From: Alkalimarinus alittae
Lineage (GTDB): Bacteria > Pseudomonadota > Gammaproteobacteria > Pseudomonadales > Oleiphilaceae
NCBI RefSeq assembly: GCF_026016465.1
Contig: NZ_CP100390.1
Span: 1,712,001-1,776,000 of the forward strand
Direction of reading: 5' to 3'
Length of the DNA stretch: 64,000 bases
Part shown: positions 27,426 through 36,105 of the stretch, one piece after another
Layout of the letters: every line of letters begins with the position of its first letter
Position numbering within the stretch: position 1 is the stretch's first letter
Position numbers and translations under genes: made by a program
Notes under the pieces: generated by a model
Told to the model about the DNA's origin: nothing
Databases searched by the model: none
Seen by the model: only the letters and a program-made list of their open reading frames with translations

Positions 27426-28232
27426 ATGGACATCTCCATTATTTTTGCTCCAATAATGAACGTTATGTGGTATTTAGTACCGCTAGCAATTTTTGCGACA
27501 GTGATAAAATCACCATGGTTCAAAGGTAAGGCGGGAGAGTTTCTCGTAAACATCACAGCCAAGTTCTTCCTCAACAAAAATGATTATCACCTCATTAAAA
27601 ATGTCACTTTACCTACCGTAGATGGTACAACTTAAATTGATCATATTATTGTGTCTAAATATGGCGTATTTGTTGTTGAGACTAAGAATATGAAGGGGTG
27701 GATTTTTGGTAATGAAAAGCAGAAATATTGGACACAAAAGATTTTTAGAAGTAGTCATAAATTTCAAAATCCACTTCACCAAAATTATAAACACGTTAAA
27801 ACGCTTGAAGCGTGCTTAGATATTGACGCGTCTAGTGTTTTTTCTTTAATCGTTTTTGTTGGCGACAGTACCTTTAAAACTCAGATGCCAGAAAACGTGA
27901 CAAAGGGGGGAGGCTATATTCAGTTTATTAAATCAAAGACTGAACTACTGCTTTCAGAAGCTCAAGTTTCAAATGTGCTTGAAAGAATTAACTCTGGAAG
28001 ATTAGCACCATCCATTAAGACTAATATTCAGCACGTTAAGCATGTTAAAGAAATTATTAGAGAAAAAGAAAGTAGTAGGGCTTGCCCAAAATGTGGTGGA
28101 ACAATGGTTCTGAGAGAGGCAAAAAAAGGCTCGAATCAAGGTAAACAGTTTTATGGTTGCTCTTCGTTTCCGAAGTGTAGAGGGGTTCTAACGTTTGCAT
28201 TTGAAGGTGCTAATAGAGATGTTCAGACTTGA
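27426..28232 (+). pseudogene. NERD-domain protein gene split by one in-frame stop
   Basis: The frame is continuous over 268 codons except for TAA at 27633-27635, inside the NERD core: TVDGTT, stop, IDHIIVSKYGVFVVETKNMKGWIFG. In NERD proteins that position is normally Gln (TTQIDHI), so a single CAA-to-TAA change explains it. The N-terminus has one membrane segment (residues about 8-24). The C-terminus has a topoisomerase-type zinc ribbon (CPKCGG ... GCSSFPKC). NERD domains are nuclease-related and often found near DNA-processing genes. A GTG at 27651 could restart translation but without the first core strand. Confidence 0.85.
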
Positions 28233-28261
28233 TCGTGCGGTTATCCAGTGAACCCTCCATA

Positions 28262-28984
28262 TCATGACTTGTTAAGTTGCTTCGCGCGTTTTTTGTCTCG
28301 AATCCACAGTACCGAGCCGTTTGTTTTTTTCATTTCAAATAGGTCGATCGCCATAAATAAATCGCTTAACTTCTTAAAACCATAATTTCGCTGATCAAAT
28401 GACGCATGATTTGAAATATGGGTGCCAATTGGACCAAGCATAGCCCATCCGTGGTCATCTTCAACCGCTTCAATAGCCTGTCGTAATAGGTTTATTAACT
28501 TAGTATCACTTTTGATATTTTTGCTCTGCTTCTGAATAGGCTGTTGGTCAACGACTTCGTCATCAAAATATAAGAAGCGTGAGCAGCTATTGACGAATGC
28601 CAGAGGTGCTTTTCGTTCACCGAAGCCGATTACAAATTTACCATCTGCCAGTGATCTTGTTACCAGTGGGGTGAAGTCGCAATCTGATGAGACAAGACAG
28701 ATAACATCAACGTCCTTTGTATAAAGCACGTCCATGACATCTATGACTAAAGCCATATCTGTCGCATTTTTACCTTTTGTTAGATCAAATTGCTGAATTG
28801 GTTGAATGGCAAACTCATGAAGAGCATCTTCCCAGGCTTTTAAATTTTGGTTTTTCCAATTTCCGTATGCTTTTCTGATGTTAACGACACCGTAACGAGC
28901 AAGCTCGGAAAGTACGCTGTCAATTTTCTTCGCAGGGGCATTGTCAGCATCAATGAATACCGCAATTTTCTCTTTATCCTTCAT
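28262..28984 (-). CDS. NYN-domain (LabA-like) ribonuclease with OST-HTH tail
   Basis: This 240-residue protein has an N-terminal NYN/PIN-like domain. The acidic residues are visible in FIDADNAP (residues 9-16), KNATDMALVIDVMD (about 72-85) and LVSSDCDFTPLV (about 96-107). The C-terminal 70 residues (LINLLRQAIEAVEDDHGWAMLGPIGTHI) fit an OST-HTH/LOTUS RNA-binding domain. Proteins with this architecture are stand-alone in many bacteria and are predicted RNases. The start is 3 bp after the stop of the lipoprotein gene, so the two are likely one operon. Confidence 0.88.
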   Translation of the reverse strand: MKDKEKIAVFIDADNAPAKKIDSVLSELARYGVVNIRKAYGNWKNQNLKAWEDALHEFAIQPIQQFDLTKGKNATDMALVIDVMDVLYTKDVDVICLVSSDCDFTPLVTRSLADGKFVIGFGERKAPLAFVNSCSRFLYFDDEVVDQQPIQKQSKNIKSDTKLINLLRQAIEAVEDDHGWAMLGPIGTHISNHASFDQRNYGFKKLSDLFMAIDLFEMKKTNGSVLWIRDKKRAKQLNKS

Positions 28985-28987
28985 AAC

Positions 28988-29401
28988 TTAAGCCTTTATT
29001 TTGACAAGGTCTCCACTAACAAAAACACACCCGAACCGATCTTTGAGGAATATATTTGCTCCGGCTCGATGCTCTGTTTTTCGTTCTATTCTTGCATTTA
29101 CAAGAAGGTCACCATCAATACCCGCTTTCTGACCGTTTCGTATGGCTTCATCCATTGCCCTTTGAATAAGATTATCTTTGGGGCCTGCTTCATAGCGGAG
29201 AGTTTGAGGGTTGACTTTATAACAAGTTTTACCTTCAACAAACGTGGCTGTTTTATTAGATTTTTCATAATTCAAATTTCTAATGTCAAAGGATGATGCC
29301 GCTGTGAACTGGCCAAGCCTTTCGTTTACGTCTGGGTGAGATACACAGCCAGATAATAATGATGTTGTTAAAGGTATAGCTAAAAAATAAGGGGTTTTCA
29401 T
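28988..29401 (-). CDS. Small hypothetical lipoprotein
   Basis: This protein has about 137 residues from the ATG at 29401 (a GTG at 29410 is also possible). The N-terminus is a lipoprotein signal peptide with lipobox LLSGC, placing the mature protein at an outer or inner membrane. The rest contains a conserved-looking FDIRNLNYEKSNKTATFVEGKTCYKV segment and no named domain. It sits 3 bp upstream of the NYN gene in the same direction. Confidence 0.75.
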   Translation of the reverse strand: MKTPYFLAIPLTTSLLSGCVSHPDVNERLGQFTAASSFDIRNLNYEKSNKTATFVEGKTCYKVNPQTLRYEAGPKDNLIQRAMDEAIRNGQKAGIDGDLLVNARIERKTEHRAGANIFLKDRFGCVFVSGDLVKIKA

Positions 29402-29679
29402 TTTACTCACAGATTGAATATAAAAATTAGGGTTGGGAGCTTATTTAGGGTCTTAACTGACAGTAGGTTCTGAGTAAACATATCTTCTTTTATTACACCT
29501 ATCAATACGACTGCTATACCCATGTTGCAGTTAATTGAATCCAATCATTCGATGCTATATCGGTGTGGCGCTTATGTTTGGTTAGATAAAAGCGTCAGCT
29601 CCATTTATCTATTTTTTGCGAGGCGTAATTCCACTAGAATTGGTTTGAGTTTATCAGGGCCTTAAACAAACATCCCTTA

Positions 29680-30072
29680 TTACAATGTCCTTATAATTCT
29701 ATTTTCAAGCTGACAAGCATGTGCTTTTGCTTGGATGTTTATATATTTTTGAAGCCTTAAAAGAGTATCTTCCTCTGCTTTGGCTAAGATGATACTGCCG
29801 TTTTTATGAATACGCATCATAAGCCTTACTGAGTCTTCGCTGCTGAACCCTATTTTAATCAATAGCTTTACAATGAATTCTAATGAGGACTCATCATTAC
29901 TGATAATTTCAAGCGAATATTGTTTGCATGTACTGGCCGCAATTGAACGCCAAAGCGCTTCACTAAAGTCGTCTATATCAGTTATAAATGACTTATCGCA
30001 GTACTCGACTAACGCTTTTCTAGCCACTTGGTTTCTTTTCATTTGCCTATTTAGAGATTTCAGAAAAGACAT
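29680..30072 (-). CDS. ClpS-like adaptor domain protein
   Basis: This is a 130-residue protein. Residues 53-125 track the ClpS fold: LEIISNDESSLEFIVKLLIKIGF (ClpS: NDdxTPMxFVVxVL), then SVRLMMRIHKNGSIILAKAEEDTLLRLQKYINIQAKAHACQL, matching the A..iMl.vH..G and A...G.pL segments. ClpS brings N-degron substrates to ClpA. This copy is divergent (TP replaced by SS) and has a 50-residue N-terminal extension, so it may recognise other substrates. It is a single gene with weak ribosome-binding sequence. Confidence 0.7.
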   Translation of the reverse strand: MSFLKSLNRQMKRNQVARKALVEYCDKSFITDIDDFSEALWRSIAASTCKQYSLEIISNDESSLEFIVKLLIKIGFSSEDSVRLMMRIHKNGSIILAKAEEDTLLRLQKYINIQAKAHACQLENRIIRTL

Positions 30073-30114
30073 GTTTAGCTGACTCTGAATGAGGTTGTTG
30101 GGCGATAAACGATT

Positions 30115-30128
30115 AATTAGGATCAGAA
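30115..30128 (+). repeat. 14-bp repeat, copy 2 (AATTAGGATCAGAA)
   Basis: This matches 27326-27339 with one mismatch, in the same orientation. Confidence 0.3.
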
Positions 30129-30185
30129 TAGAATGCCGCTCACTTAAGGATATAACTAACTTAATTCAAGTGCATAGCCATGTAG

Positions 30186-30299
30186 GTCGGAATTTATTCC
30201 GACGCTATGCTCGTTGTTAGTGATTGTACCGACAAGAATGAGACATAGTTTAAAAAATACGTTGTGGTATTTTCAATATTTGTCGGAATAAATTCCGTC
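30186..30299. repeat. Inverted pair of REP-like palindromes
   Basis: GTCGGAATTTATTCCGAC (30186-30203) is a perfect palindrome with a 2-bp centre. A second copy with one mismatch (GTCGGAATAAATTCCGTC) lies at 30282-30299 in the opposite sense. Paired REP elements of this kind are typical of REP-associated transposase families. No transposase is in the window. Confidence 0.75.
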
Positions 30300-30320
30300 A
30301 TAGAAAAATGCTGAAAGAAT

Positions 30321-30572
30321 TTAACCAGATACCTTTAAGTCAGAGCCATTTGTGACAGGTTTATTATTTAAGGCAGAAGAGTTTCTGGTAAACCGTTTTA
30401 TGGCTGTTCTTCGATTTCTATATGTCGATTGTTTATTTTGGCTGCCTTTTCTTGCCATTAACCCCCACACAATTAGCGATACTGCAAGCGCTAGTACGAT
30501 GACATGTGATAATTGTATGACTTGATAAGCTGAGACAGTGTGCCATCTAAGCTCCTTCTCTCGATTAACCAA
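30321..30572 (-). CDS. Small one-segment membrane protein (uncertain)
   Basis: The frame is 83 codons, with one strongly hydrophobic stretch (VIQLSHVIVLALAVSLIVWGLM) followed by a basic tail. The only upstream start is TTG at 30572, with no ribosome binding site. A well-placed AAGGAG lies in front of an ATG in another frame (near 30536) that yields only 37 residues. The gene may be real with a wrong start, or decayed. No family is recognised. Confidence 0.3.
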   Translation of the reverse strand: MVNREKELRWHTVSAYQVIQLSHVIVLALAVSLIVWGLMARKGSQNKQSTYRNRRTAIKRFTRNSSALNNKPVTNGSDLKVSG

Positions 30573-30696
30573 CCCCTGATTTCAGTCGTGCCTCTTTACA
30601 TCAAGACTGCTGTTTTTCGTTCACTAAGACGCGTGTTTAATGTTACCTGTTGAACTGGCTCATCTTTAGATCATGAACACGCTTCTTGTGATTTCT

Positions 30697-31500
30697 TCAC
30701 CGTGTCGTATCTACTCCTACATCCTCTACCGTTAAATTTCCCCGTTCAAAATCTAAAGGCTGCTGGTCTTGTAGGCAGTCGATAAAGTGTTGAATAGTGC
30801 GGATATCTCGTTTACCTATTTTTAAACGGTTGCCACAGTTACCTTCGGCTGTATATATAGCCGTGTTGTCGGTTGATACGCCAATAATAAAGCCTGTATG
30901 GCCTTTGCCTTCGGATTTAATTTGAATAAAAATATCACCGGGTTTGGGGTGGTTTGTTTCTAGCTTGAGGCGACGGGCTTCGCGCCACATGTTTTGTACA
31001 CCTAGGTGGTGTTTGCCATTGATAGGGTATTCGCCTAGTACGTCTTCGAGTACCCAAGAGACAAAAGCGCAGCACCAGGGTTGCCCGATGACGCCGGTGT
31101 TGCCCCAATAGTTATCAATATCAGGACTACGATTTGAGCCGTCAGGCACTTCGAATACTGGCTTGGCATATTCTTCTTGGATGACTTGAAGGATTTGTAA
31201 TCGTTTATCGGTTAAGCCTTTAGGTGTGACGGCAGAAAAGTGATTTCGTTGCGCTGTGCCGCTGGGGTTTTCTAGTGCCCACCACGTGCTTTTACCGACA
31301 ATTCCATCGACTATTAAAGCTTGGCCGTTGGGGCCAATATGTTGGAGTTGGAATAGCTCCACATTGGCATGGGTTGTATCGTCAAAGAGTCCATGTGAGG
31401 GTATTTGGTCTGAAAAATACCCGTGAGATGAAAGAAGATGCTGCAGTTTCGCAACATCTTTATTGGGTGCTGGGCGTTTAAGCTGAACGTGTTTAGTCAT
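30697..31500 (-). CDS. Peptidoglycan-binding domain plus CHAP-like amidase
   Basis: This protein has 267 residues from the ATG at 31500, with GGAG upstream. Residues about 12-85 form a PG_binding_1 repeat (DVAKLQHLLSSHGYF ... FDDTTHANVELFQ ... VDGIVGKSTWWAL). Residues about 140-240 are a CHAP-type cysteine amidase: catalytic Cys in PWCCAFVSW, His in GKGHTGFII, then TAEGNCGN. No signal peptide is seen, so it is either cytosolic, exported by other means, or a phage/T6SS-like effector. It lies 71 bp after the PhoD-like gene on the same strand. Confidence 0.83.
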   Translation of the reverse strand: MTKHVQLKRPAPNKDVAKLQHLLSSHGYFSDQIPSHGLFDDTTHANVELFQLQHIGPNGQALIVDGIVGKSTWWALENPSGTAQRNHFSAVTPKGLTDKRLQILQVIQEEYAKPVFEVPDGSNRSPDIDNYWGNTGVIGQPWCCAFVSWVLEDVLGEYPINGKHHLGVQNMWREARRLKLETNHPKPGDIFIQIKSEGKGHTGFIIGVSTDNTAIYTAEGNCGNRLKIGKRDIRTIQHFIDCLQDQQPLDFERGNLTVEDVGVDTTR

Positions 31501-31571
31501 TGATCTCTCCCTAAATTGAGTGGGGCTCAAGGTAAGTCGTTAACACTGGCTTAACTCATTGATTGAAAAGG

Positions 31572-33509
31572 TTAGTTTGATGTCATGGTATATTTACCGG
31601 TTAGGAGGGTACTCAAAGCACCATGGGTGGTTTGACTGATCGTTGCTCCTTTGTCATGTATTTCACCAATACTGTTGTGGGTGATGACTGCTAGGCCTGT
31701 ATCACTGGTAATGGGCTCTATGTCTAGCTTTAGGTTAGATGTTAATGGTAGCGTTCTAATTACACCGAATTCGTCACCGAGCTTCTTTTTGCCTTTTTGT
31801 TTTAAGTGGAAGCCTTGCATACTGCTGCGAGGGACGCCGTAGTTGGCTGTATCAAGTTTTTTCTGAGAATAGATAATATCCCAGGCGGGGCTTCTATTTC
31901 GCAGTGCACTACAGGTGAATTGTTGGAGGATTGTTTCGCCTGCGCTGTGTTTTAGTCTGCCTTTGAATGCATAAGAGTGGTGTACATCTCCCGATAGAAT
32001 AATGCATCGCTTTAGTTTGAAGGTGTTGTTTAAGGTATGCATGAGTTGGTTAAACGTAGGCTTGTCTCCGCGCCAAAATTCAGCATCGACTGAACTTATT
32101 TTCCCCACTTTAGTCATGAGTTGCTGGATCCACTCTAAAAACTCCTGACCGAGGACGGGCGATGGTGATACTAAGATAATCTCGGATGGCTTGTTTGCTT
32201 CTATCCATAGCGGCTGTATAGCGGCAAATCCGGCATTATTAATAAGCCCTGAAACTTTATTGTTACCTCTATGGCGTCTGTTTGTACGGGTATCTAATGC
32301 AATGATGGCAGGTGAGGTCGGCACTGAAAAATGCCACTGATGAAAGTTCCATAATGTCGTCTCGAAGGACTCGTTCTGTAAAGGTGTTGGGGCTGAAAGG
32401 TTGTGTAGATAGTCTTGAACTGTGCTGATGAAGGCGCTATCGAACGCCTCAGGATTGTTGCCCCAGCCTTGGCACAGAAAGTAGGCCGCTAGTCCATTGC
32501 TTACAACTTTTCGGGTCAGATTGTCTTGCTGAACGGTGCTCTGCCATGCTTGGTTGATATTCCAGTCGTCGGTGATGTCGTGGTCATCAAACATCATATA
32601 GGTAGGGGTATTCGCGAGTAGGCGTCGGATACGATGACCGGATATGCCTATGTTTGAGTAAACACTATCGTCCCAGTTTGTTGGGTTCCAGCACAGTAAG
32701 TGAAGGCCAAAGAATTCGGAGAACGAAACAAGGTGGTTGTCGGCTGCACCTGAGGTAAATGTCTTCGTATAGCGGTAGCCAATTCTTTCGCCTTTTCTAA
32801 AACGAGCATGAGACCGCTTTCTAAACAAAGATACCCGTTCACCAACAGCCAACTGCGGTTTGATGTCTGCTAACCAAGGAGCTTGGCCTTCGTTTGTTTT
32901 TAATGTGTTGCTTATAAACTGGGTTAATTGTTTGATGGTGGTGTTGCTAACGTCATCGGCATAGATTTGGTCACCGGTTAAAAATAGACAAGCGGGTCGC
33001 TTTGAAATAGGGCTATCAACGCTGTCTTGAAGTAATTGCTCGCCTTTTGAAAAGCTTTCTTGGCCGTCTCCATGAAGCTTAAAGCAAGAGCCATGTAGGT
33101 AACGCTTAAGGGTCGTAGGAATATAAAATGAAGGGAGTGGCAGGCCATTCAGGTTAAGGTAGCCGTCGTCGGATGGGTTATCGTAGTGTGTTTTGATTAA
33201 CCCAAGGGCATTTAGGTTGATGCCTTTATCGGGCTCTCCGAAATAAATGTCATAGAAAAGGCGGGTGTCAGTGGGGAGCCCTTCTAAGCTTGTTATTTGA
33301 ATTAAGTGCACAAAGCAGCTATCTGACACTTGGATTTGTTGGTGGCCATTGTTTGCACGGCTATTGGCGATTTCTAGTAGTGAGTTGTTACTCTCTTGAT
33401 AGAGAATGCCGGTTATATCGATTTCTTTGTTGGTAACTAGCCAAATACAAGCGCGGCTTTGTTCTGTGCGACGCAGAATAGGACCCGCTAATATATTCAG
33501 TTCATCCAT
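31572..33509 (-). CDS. PhoD-like metallophosphatase family protein
   Basis: This 645-residue protein has metallophosphoesterase residues of the PhoD type: LTGDQIYADDV (about 173-183), MFDDHDITDDWN (about 310-321) and LSGDVHHSYAF (about 510-520). The N-terminal part is a beta-rich domain (RRTEQSRACIWLVTNKEIDI), as in PhoD proteins. No twin-arginine or Sec signal is obvious at the N-terminus (MDELNILAGPILRR), so it may be cytoplasmic, unlike classical exported PhoD. AAGGA precedes the ATG. The substrate is unknown. Confidence 0.83.
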   Translation of the reverse strand: MDELNILAGPILRRTEQSRACIWLVTNKEIDITGILYQESNNSLLEIANSRANNGHQQIQVSDSCFVHLIQITSLEGLPTDTRLFYDIYFGEPDKGINLNALGLIKTHYDNPSDDGYLNLNGLPLPSFYIPTTLKRYLHGSCFKLHGDGQESFSKGEQLLQDSVDSPISKRPACLFLTGDQIYADDVSNTTIKQLTQFISNTLKTNEGQAPWLADIKPQLAVGERVSLFRKRSHARFRKGERIGYRYTKTFTSGAADNHLVSFSEFFGLHLLCWNPTNWDDSVYSNIGISGHRIRRLLANTPTYMMFDDHDITDDWNINQAWQSTVQQDNLTRKVVSNGLAAYFLCQGWGNNPEAFDSAFISTVQDYLHNLSAPTPLQNESFETTLWNFHQWHFSVPTSPAIIALDTRTNRRHRGNNKVSGLINNAGFAAIQPLWIEANKPSEIILVSPSPVLGQEFLEWIQQLMTKVGKISSVDAEFWRGDKPTFNQLMHTLNNTFKLKRCIILSGDVHHSYAFKGRLKHSAGETILQQFTCSALRNRSPAWDIIYSQKKLDTANYGVPRSSMQGFHLKQKGKKKLGDEFGVIRTLPLTSNLKLDIEPITSDTGLAVITHNSIGEIHDKGATISQTTHGALSTLLTGKYTMTSN

Positions 33510-33620
33510 TTGAGGTTTCCTTGTTATTCCTAAATTAACTACATTTAGTCTAGCAAAAATACTCGAGAATAGTGCTATTTTATATAGGGTTATACAAATG
33601 ATTAAGAGGTGAGTGTCTTT

Positions 33621-33662
33621 TTAAGGGTTAAGGGTTAAGGGTTAAGGGTTAAGGGTTAAGGG
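33621..33662 (+). repeat. Six tandem copies of TTAAGGG
   Basis: A perfect 7-bp repeat occurs six times, followed by TTAGTGG. It lies about 95 bp upstream of the XRE-type gene start and in the divergent intergenic region with the PhoD-like gene. Copy-number slippage here could vary promoter spacing. Confidence 0.95.
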
Positions 33663-33757
33663 TTAGTGGCCATAGGTTAGCTGAATGGATTTTTAGAGCT
33701 ATTCATAATCTATTGATGTTTGGTATGATTAACGCTGATTTATCGGGAAGGCTAGAT

Positions 33758-34174
33758 ATGAAGTACCTGCGGAACTTTTATAAGCATTTAAAACAGCTAC
33801 GAGAAGACAAGCGTCTGACAGAAGATGATATTAGCGTTATTTGTCAGGTAGATGCTTCTGTTGTGAGGGCGTGGGAGTCCGAACAGCCAGAAAAGCGATG
33901 CTTTCCTACTATCGATAATCTTATAGACCTTTGCCTTAAAACGGGTACGCCTTTAGAAACCTTATTAGCGCTTAACTATGATCGTGAAGGTGAGGAGCAG
34001 CTAGAATTACCTGGCTTGGCCTTTATAGACGAGCATGACGTGAATTTGTCACTCGATTACCTTCATAACGAGATTGAAAAGCTGCTACCTACCGAAGACG
34101 AGGTTGAATTATTAAAGCGGTATAGGCGTAGTGATGATGAAAATAAAAAGCTGATATTGCAGTTGATGGTATAA
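33758..34174 (+). CDS. XRE-family HTH regulator-like protein
   Basis: This protein has 138 residues from the ATG at 33758, chosen because GGAAGG lies 6 nt upstream; an in-frame ATG at 33713 is less well placed. Residues 5-60 form an XRE helix-turn-helix (LRNFYKHLKQLREDKRLTEDDISVICQVDASVVRAWESE). The C-terminal part is acidic and helical and includes LLPTEDEVELLKRYR, as found in small gammaproteobacterial regulators. The gene follows a TTAAGGG tandem repeat. Confidence 0.85.
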   Translation: MKYLRNFYKHLKQLREDKRLTEDDISVICQVDASVVRAWESEQPEKRCFPTIDNLIDLCLKTGTPLETLLALNYDREGEEQLELPGLAFIDEHDVNLSLDYLHNEIEKLLPTEDEVELLKRYRRSDDENKKLILQLMV

Positions 34175-34200
34175 GGTTTACCCGTAATCGGGCAAACCTT
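34173..34200. terminator. Hairpin between convergent genes
   Basis: AAGGTTT/AAACCTT arms with an inner CCCG/CGGG pairing around TAAT make a stable stem between the XRE gene and the minus-strand gene ending at 34206. There is no long T run, so bidirectional termination is likely but not certain. Confidence 0.55.
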
Positions 34201-34205
34201 ATCGA

Positions 34206-34475
34206 TTAATCTAAACCAAAAGAATTGAAATCTGTCGATTCATTATCAATCCTGTCATAGTGCTCCAGAGCCCTTACCATTTTAGCGTGCTCCATGGTTG
34301 ACTGTCCTGATCTTAAGTAAAGCTTGGATGCTTCAACTACTTTCTCCATTTTTTTAAGTCGATAATGATGATTAAGTAGGGACTTTGCAATAAAGTGTGG
34401 GTCTTCTCCTTGTTCGCGCATATCTATTGCCGTTTTCAGTGCGTGCTTTAGTTCTTCGTCGGTAGGCGTTCCCAT
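34206..34475 (-). CDS. Conserved-looking hypothetical protein, 89 residues
   Basis: This is an all-helical, charged protein (MGTPTDEELKHALKTAIDMREQGEDPHFIAKSLLNHHYRL). It ends in an acidic tail. The HFIAKSLLNHHYRLKKMEKVVEAS segment looks like a conserved helical hairpin. No signal or membrane segment is present. I recognise no function. Confidence 0.75.
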   Translation of the reverse strand: MGTPTDEELKHALKTAIDMREQGEDPHFIAKSLLNHHYRLKKMEKVVEASKLYLRSGQSTMEHAKMVRALEHYDRIDNESTDFNSFGLD

Positions 34476-34580
34476 AAATATCTCACTTTCTATTTATCTA
34501 TTTAGTTATAGTTATTTTTTTATAGGGTGCTTTATCCTCTTTTTTTTGGCGTAGGTTTTATGGTTGATAGTAGATCGAAT

Positions 34581-35102
34581 TTAAAGGTTCTTTAATATTA
34601 ATGTAGAGGCTATAAAGCGATTAGTGTCTGTTTGAGTGCGAACCCTATTTCTTTCGAGCGTGGTTAGCGTAAGGAGGGTGTCGCCTCCAAGAAACAGTGC
34701 ACCATTGAGCAGTATGCTTTCATTATCCATGAATATTTGGGCTGAAAACTTGGCGCGGTTGTCGGTAACAGAATAATTGAGAATAATAAGGGCGTTTCCG
34801 CCGAGGCTTTGTATATGGTCAGTCATCTTCATTTCTAACCAATCTGATTTATTAGCGAGCTTATCAGGATGTTCGTTTTTACAGTCTGCTCTCATGAATG
34901 TATTAGGCAAATAGAGTTGCGCAGAATAGGTTGATTCATCGTCAGCCAGCACTCCAATGTGTTGAGGGAGTTGTGGAAAGACGACCTTGTGCTCACAAAT
35001 GGGTGGGCTAAACATAAAACCGTGGGTATAGAACGATGTATCACCCGGGCTTATAGGGGAGAACATAAAAGAGGAAACTAATCCTACGAGAGAATACCAC
35101 AT
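34581..35102 (-). CDS. Hypothetical exported protein
   Basis: This protein has 173 residues from the ATG at 35102, fixed by GGAGGG 7 nt upstream; longer starts at 35117-35120 lack such a site. The N-terminus MWYSLVGLVSSFMFSPIS looks like a signal peptide or anchor. The rest is beta-rich with no named domain. It may be a periplasmic or surface protein. Confidence 0.6.
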   Translation of the reverse strand: MWYSLVGLVSSFMFSPISPGDTSFYTHGFMFSPPICEHKVVFPQLPQHIGVLADDESTYSAQLYLPNTFMRADCKNEHPDKLANKSDWLEMKMTDHIQSLGGNALIILNYSVTDNRAKFSAQIFMDNESILLNGALFLGGDTLLTLTTLERNRVRTQTDTNRFIASTLILKNL

Positions 35103-35240
35103 CGTATAACCCTCCATCACAGTGTTAACTTTATCTTAGTTCAAGATTTAAAGTAAGCACAGTTAATGTGAGGTTATGTAGCCAAACGGTCTATAAAGGA
35201 GCGCTAATAAACGATTTTTATATTGCTGGGAGGGCGTGCT

Positions 35241-35268
35241 AAAAGGGTGGGGGTTGCCCACCCTTTTT
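35241..35268 (-). terminator. Intrinsic terminator after galU
   Basis: A GC-rich stem (AAAAGGGTGGG with CCCACCCTTTTT) sits just past the galU stop. It has T runs on both strands, so it can act in both directions. Confidence 0.75.
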
Positions 35269-35271
35269 AGA

Positions 35272-36105
35272 TTAACTTTTCTTGTAAATGTTTTCGTAGA
35301 CGTAATTAGTCGCTTCAACAAACCCGTCTATGCTACCGCAGTCGAATCGCTTGCCTTTAAATTTATAGGCAAGTACACAGCCGTTTCTGGCTTGTGTCAT
35401 CAGTGCGTCAGTGATCTGTACTTCACCATTTTTGCCAGGCGGTGTATTTTCAATGATATCAAAAATGTCTGGGGTTAGAATATAACGCCCAATGATGGCT
35501 AAGTTAGAAGGTGCATCTTTAGGATCAGGCTTTTCGACCATATCTGTGATGCGGTACAAGCCTTCTTTCATGCATTCGCCAGCAATAACGCCGTATTTGT
35601 TGGTTTCATCTTCTGGGACTTCTTGAATGGCAACAATGCTGCATCTAAATTGGTTGTACAGCTTGGCCATTTGAGTCATGACTTCGTCTTCACCTGGCTC
35701 AACAACACAAAGGTCATCGGCTAACACTACACCAAAAGGGTTTTCACCAATTAGGTTACGACCAGTTAGAATGGCATGACCTAGGCCTTTCATTTCACGT
35801 TGACGTGTGAACGAAAATTGATTGTTTTCGATAAGGTGACGAATAGAGGTGAGAAGACCTTCTTTACCGCTGCCTTGAATTTGATGCTCAAGCTCGTAAC
35901 TAATATCAAAATGATCTTCGATTGCGCGCTTGCCTCGACCTGTTACAAAACCTATGTTGTTCATGCCTGCTGCTACGGCTTCTTCTACTGCGTATTGCAC
36001 AAGTGGTTTGTTGACCACAGGTAGAATTTCTTTAGGCATTGCCTTGGTAGCGGGCAAAAAGCGGGTTCCGTAACCCGCAACCGGGAATAGACAATTCTTA
36101 ATCAT
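35272..36105 (-). CDS. galU: UTP-glucose-1-phosphate uridylyltransferase
   Basis: This 277-residue enzyme makes UDP-glucose from UTP and glucose-1-phosphate for polysaccharide and LPS synthesis. The nucleotidyltransferase signature is at the N-terminus (CLFPVAGYGTRFLPATKAMPKEILPVVNKP). The substrate-binding features are VLADDLCVVEPGE and EKPDPKDAPSNLAIIGRYIL. Length is typical. It is a single gene with its own terminator. Confidence 0.96.
   Translation of the reverse strand: MIKNCLFPVAGYGTRFLPATKAMPKEILPVVNKPLVQYAVEEAVAAGMNNIGFVTGRGKRAIEDHFDISYELEHQIQGSGKEGLLTSIRHLIENNQFSFTRQREMKGLGHAILTGRNLIGENPFGVVLADDLCVVEPGEDEVMTQMAKLYNQFRCSIVAIQEVPEDETNKYGVIAGECMKEGLYRITDMVEKPDPKDAPSNLAIIGRYILTPDIFDIIENTPPGKNGEVQITDALMTQARNGCVLAYKFKGKRFDCGSIDGFVEATNYVYENIYKKS

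Noticed and set aside
33621-33662. Telomere-like repeat suggesting a linear replicon end
   Set aside because: Only six 7-bp copies are present, with normal genes on both sides. A local tandem repeat explains it.
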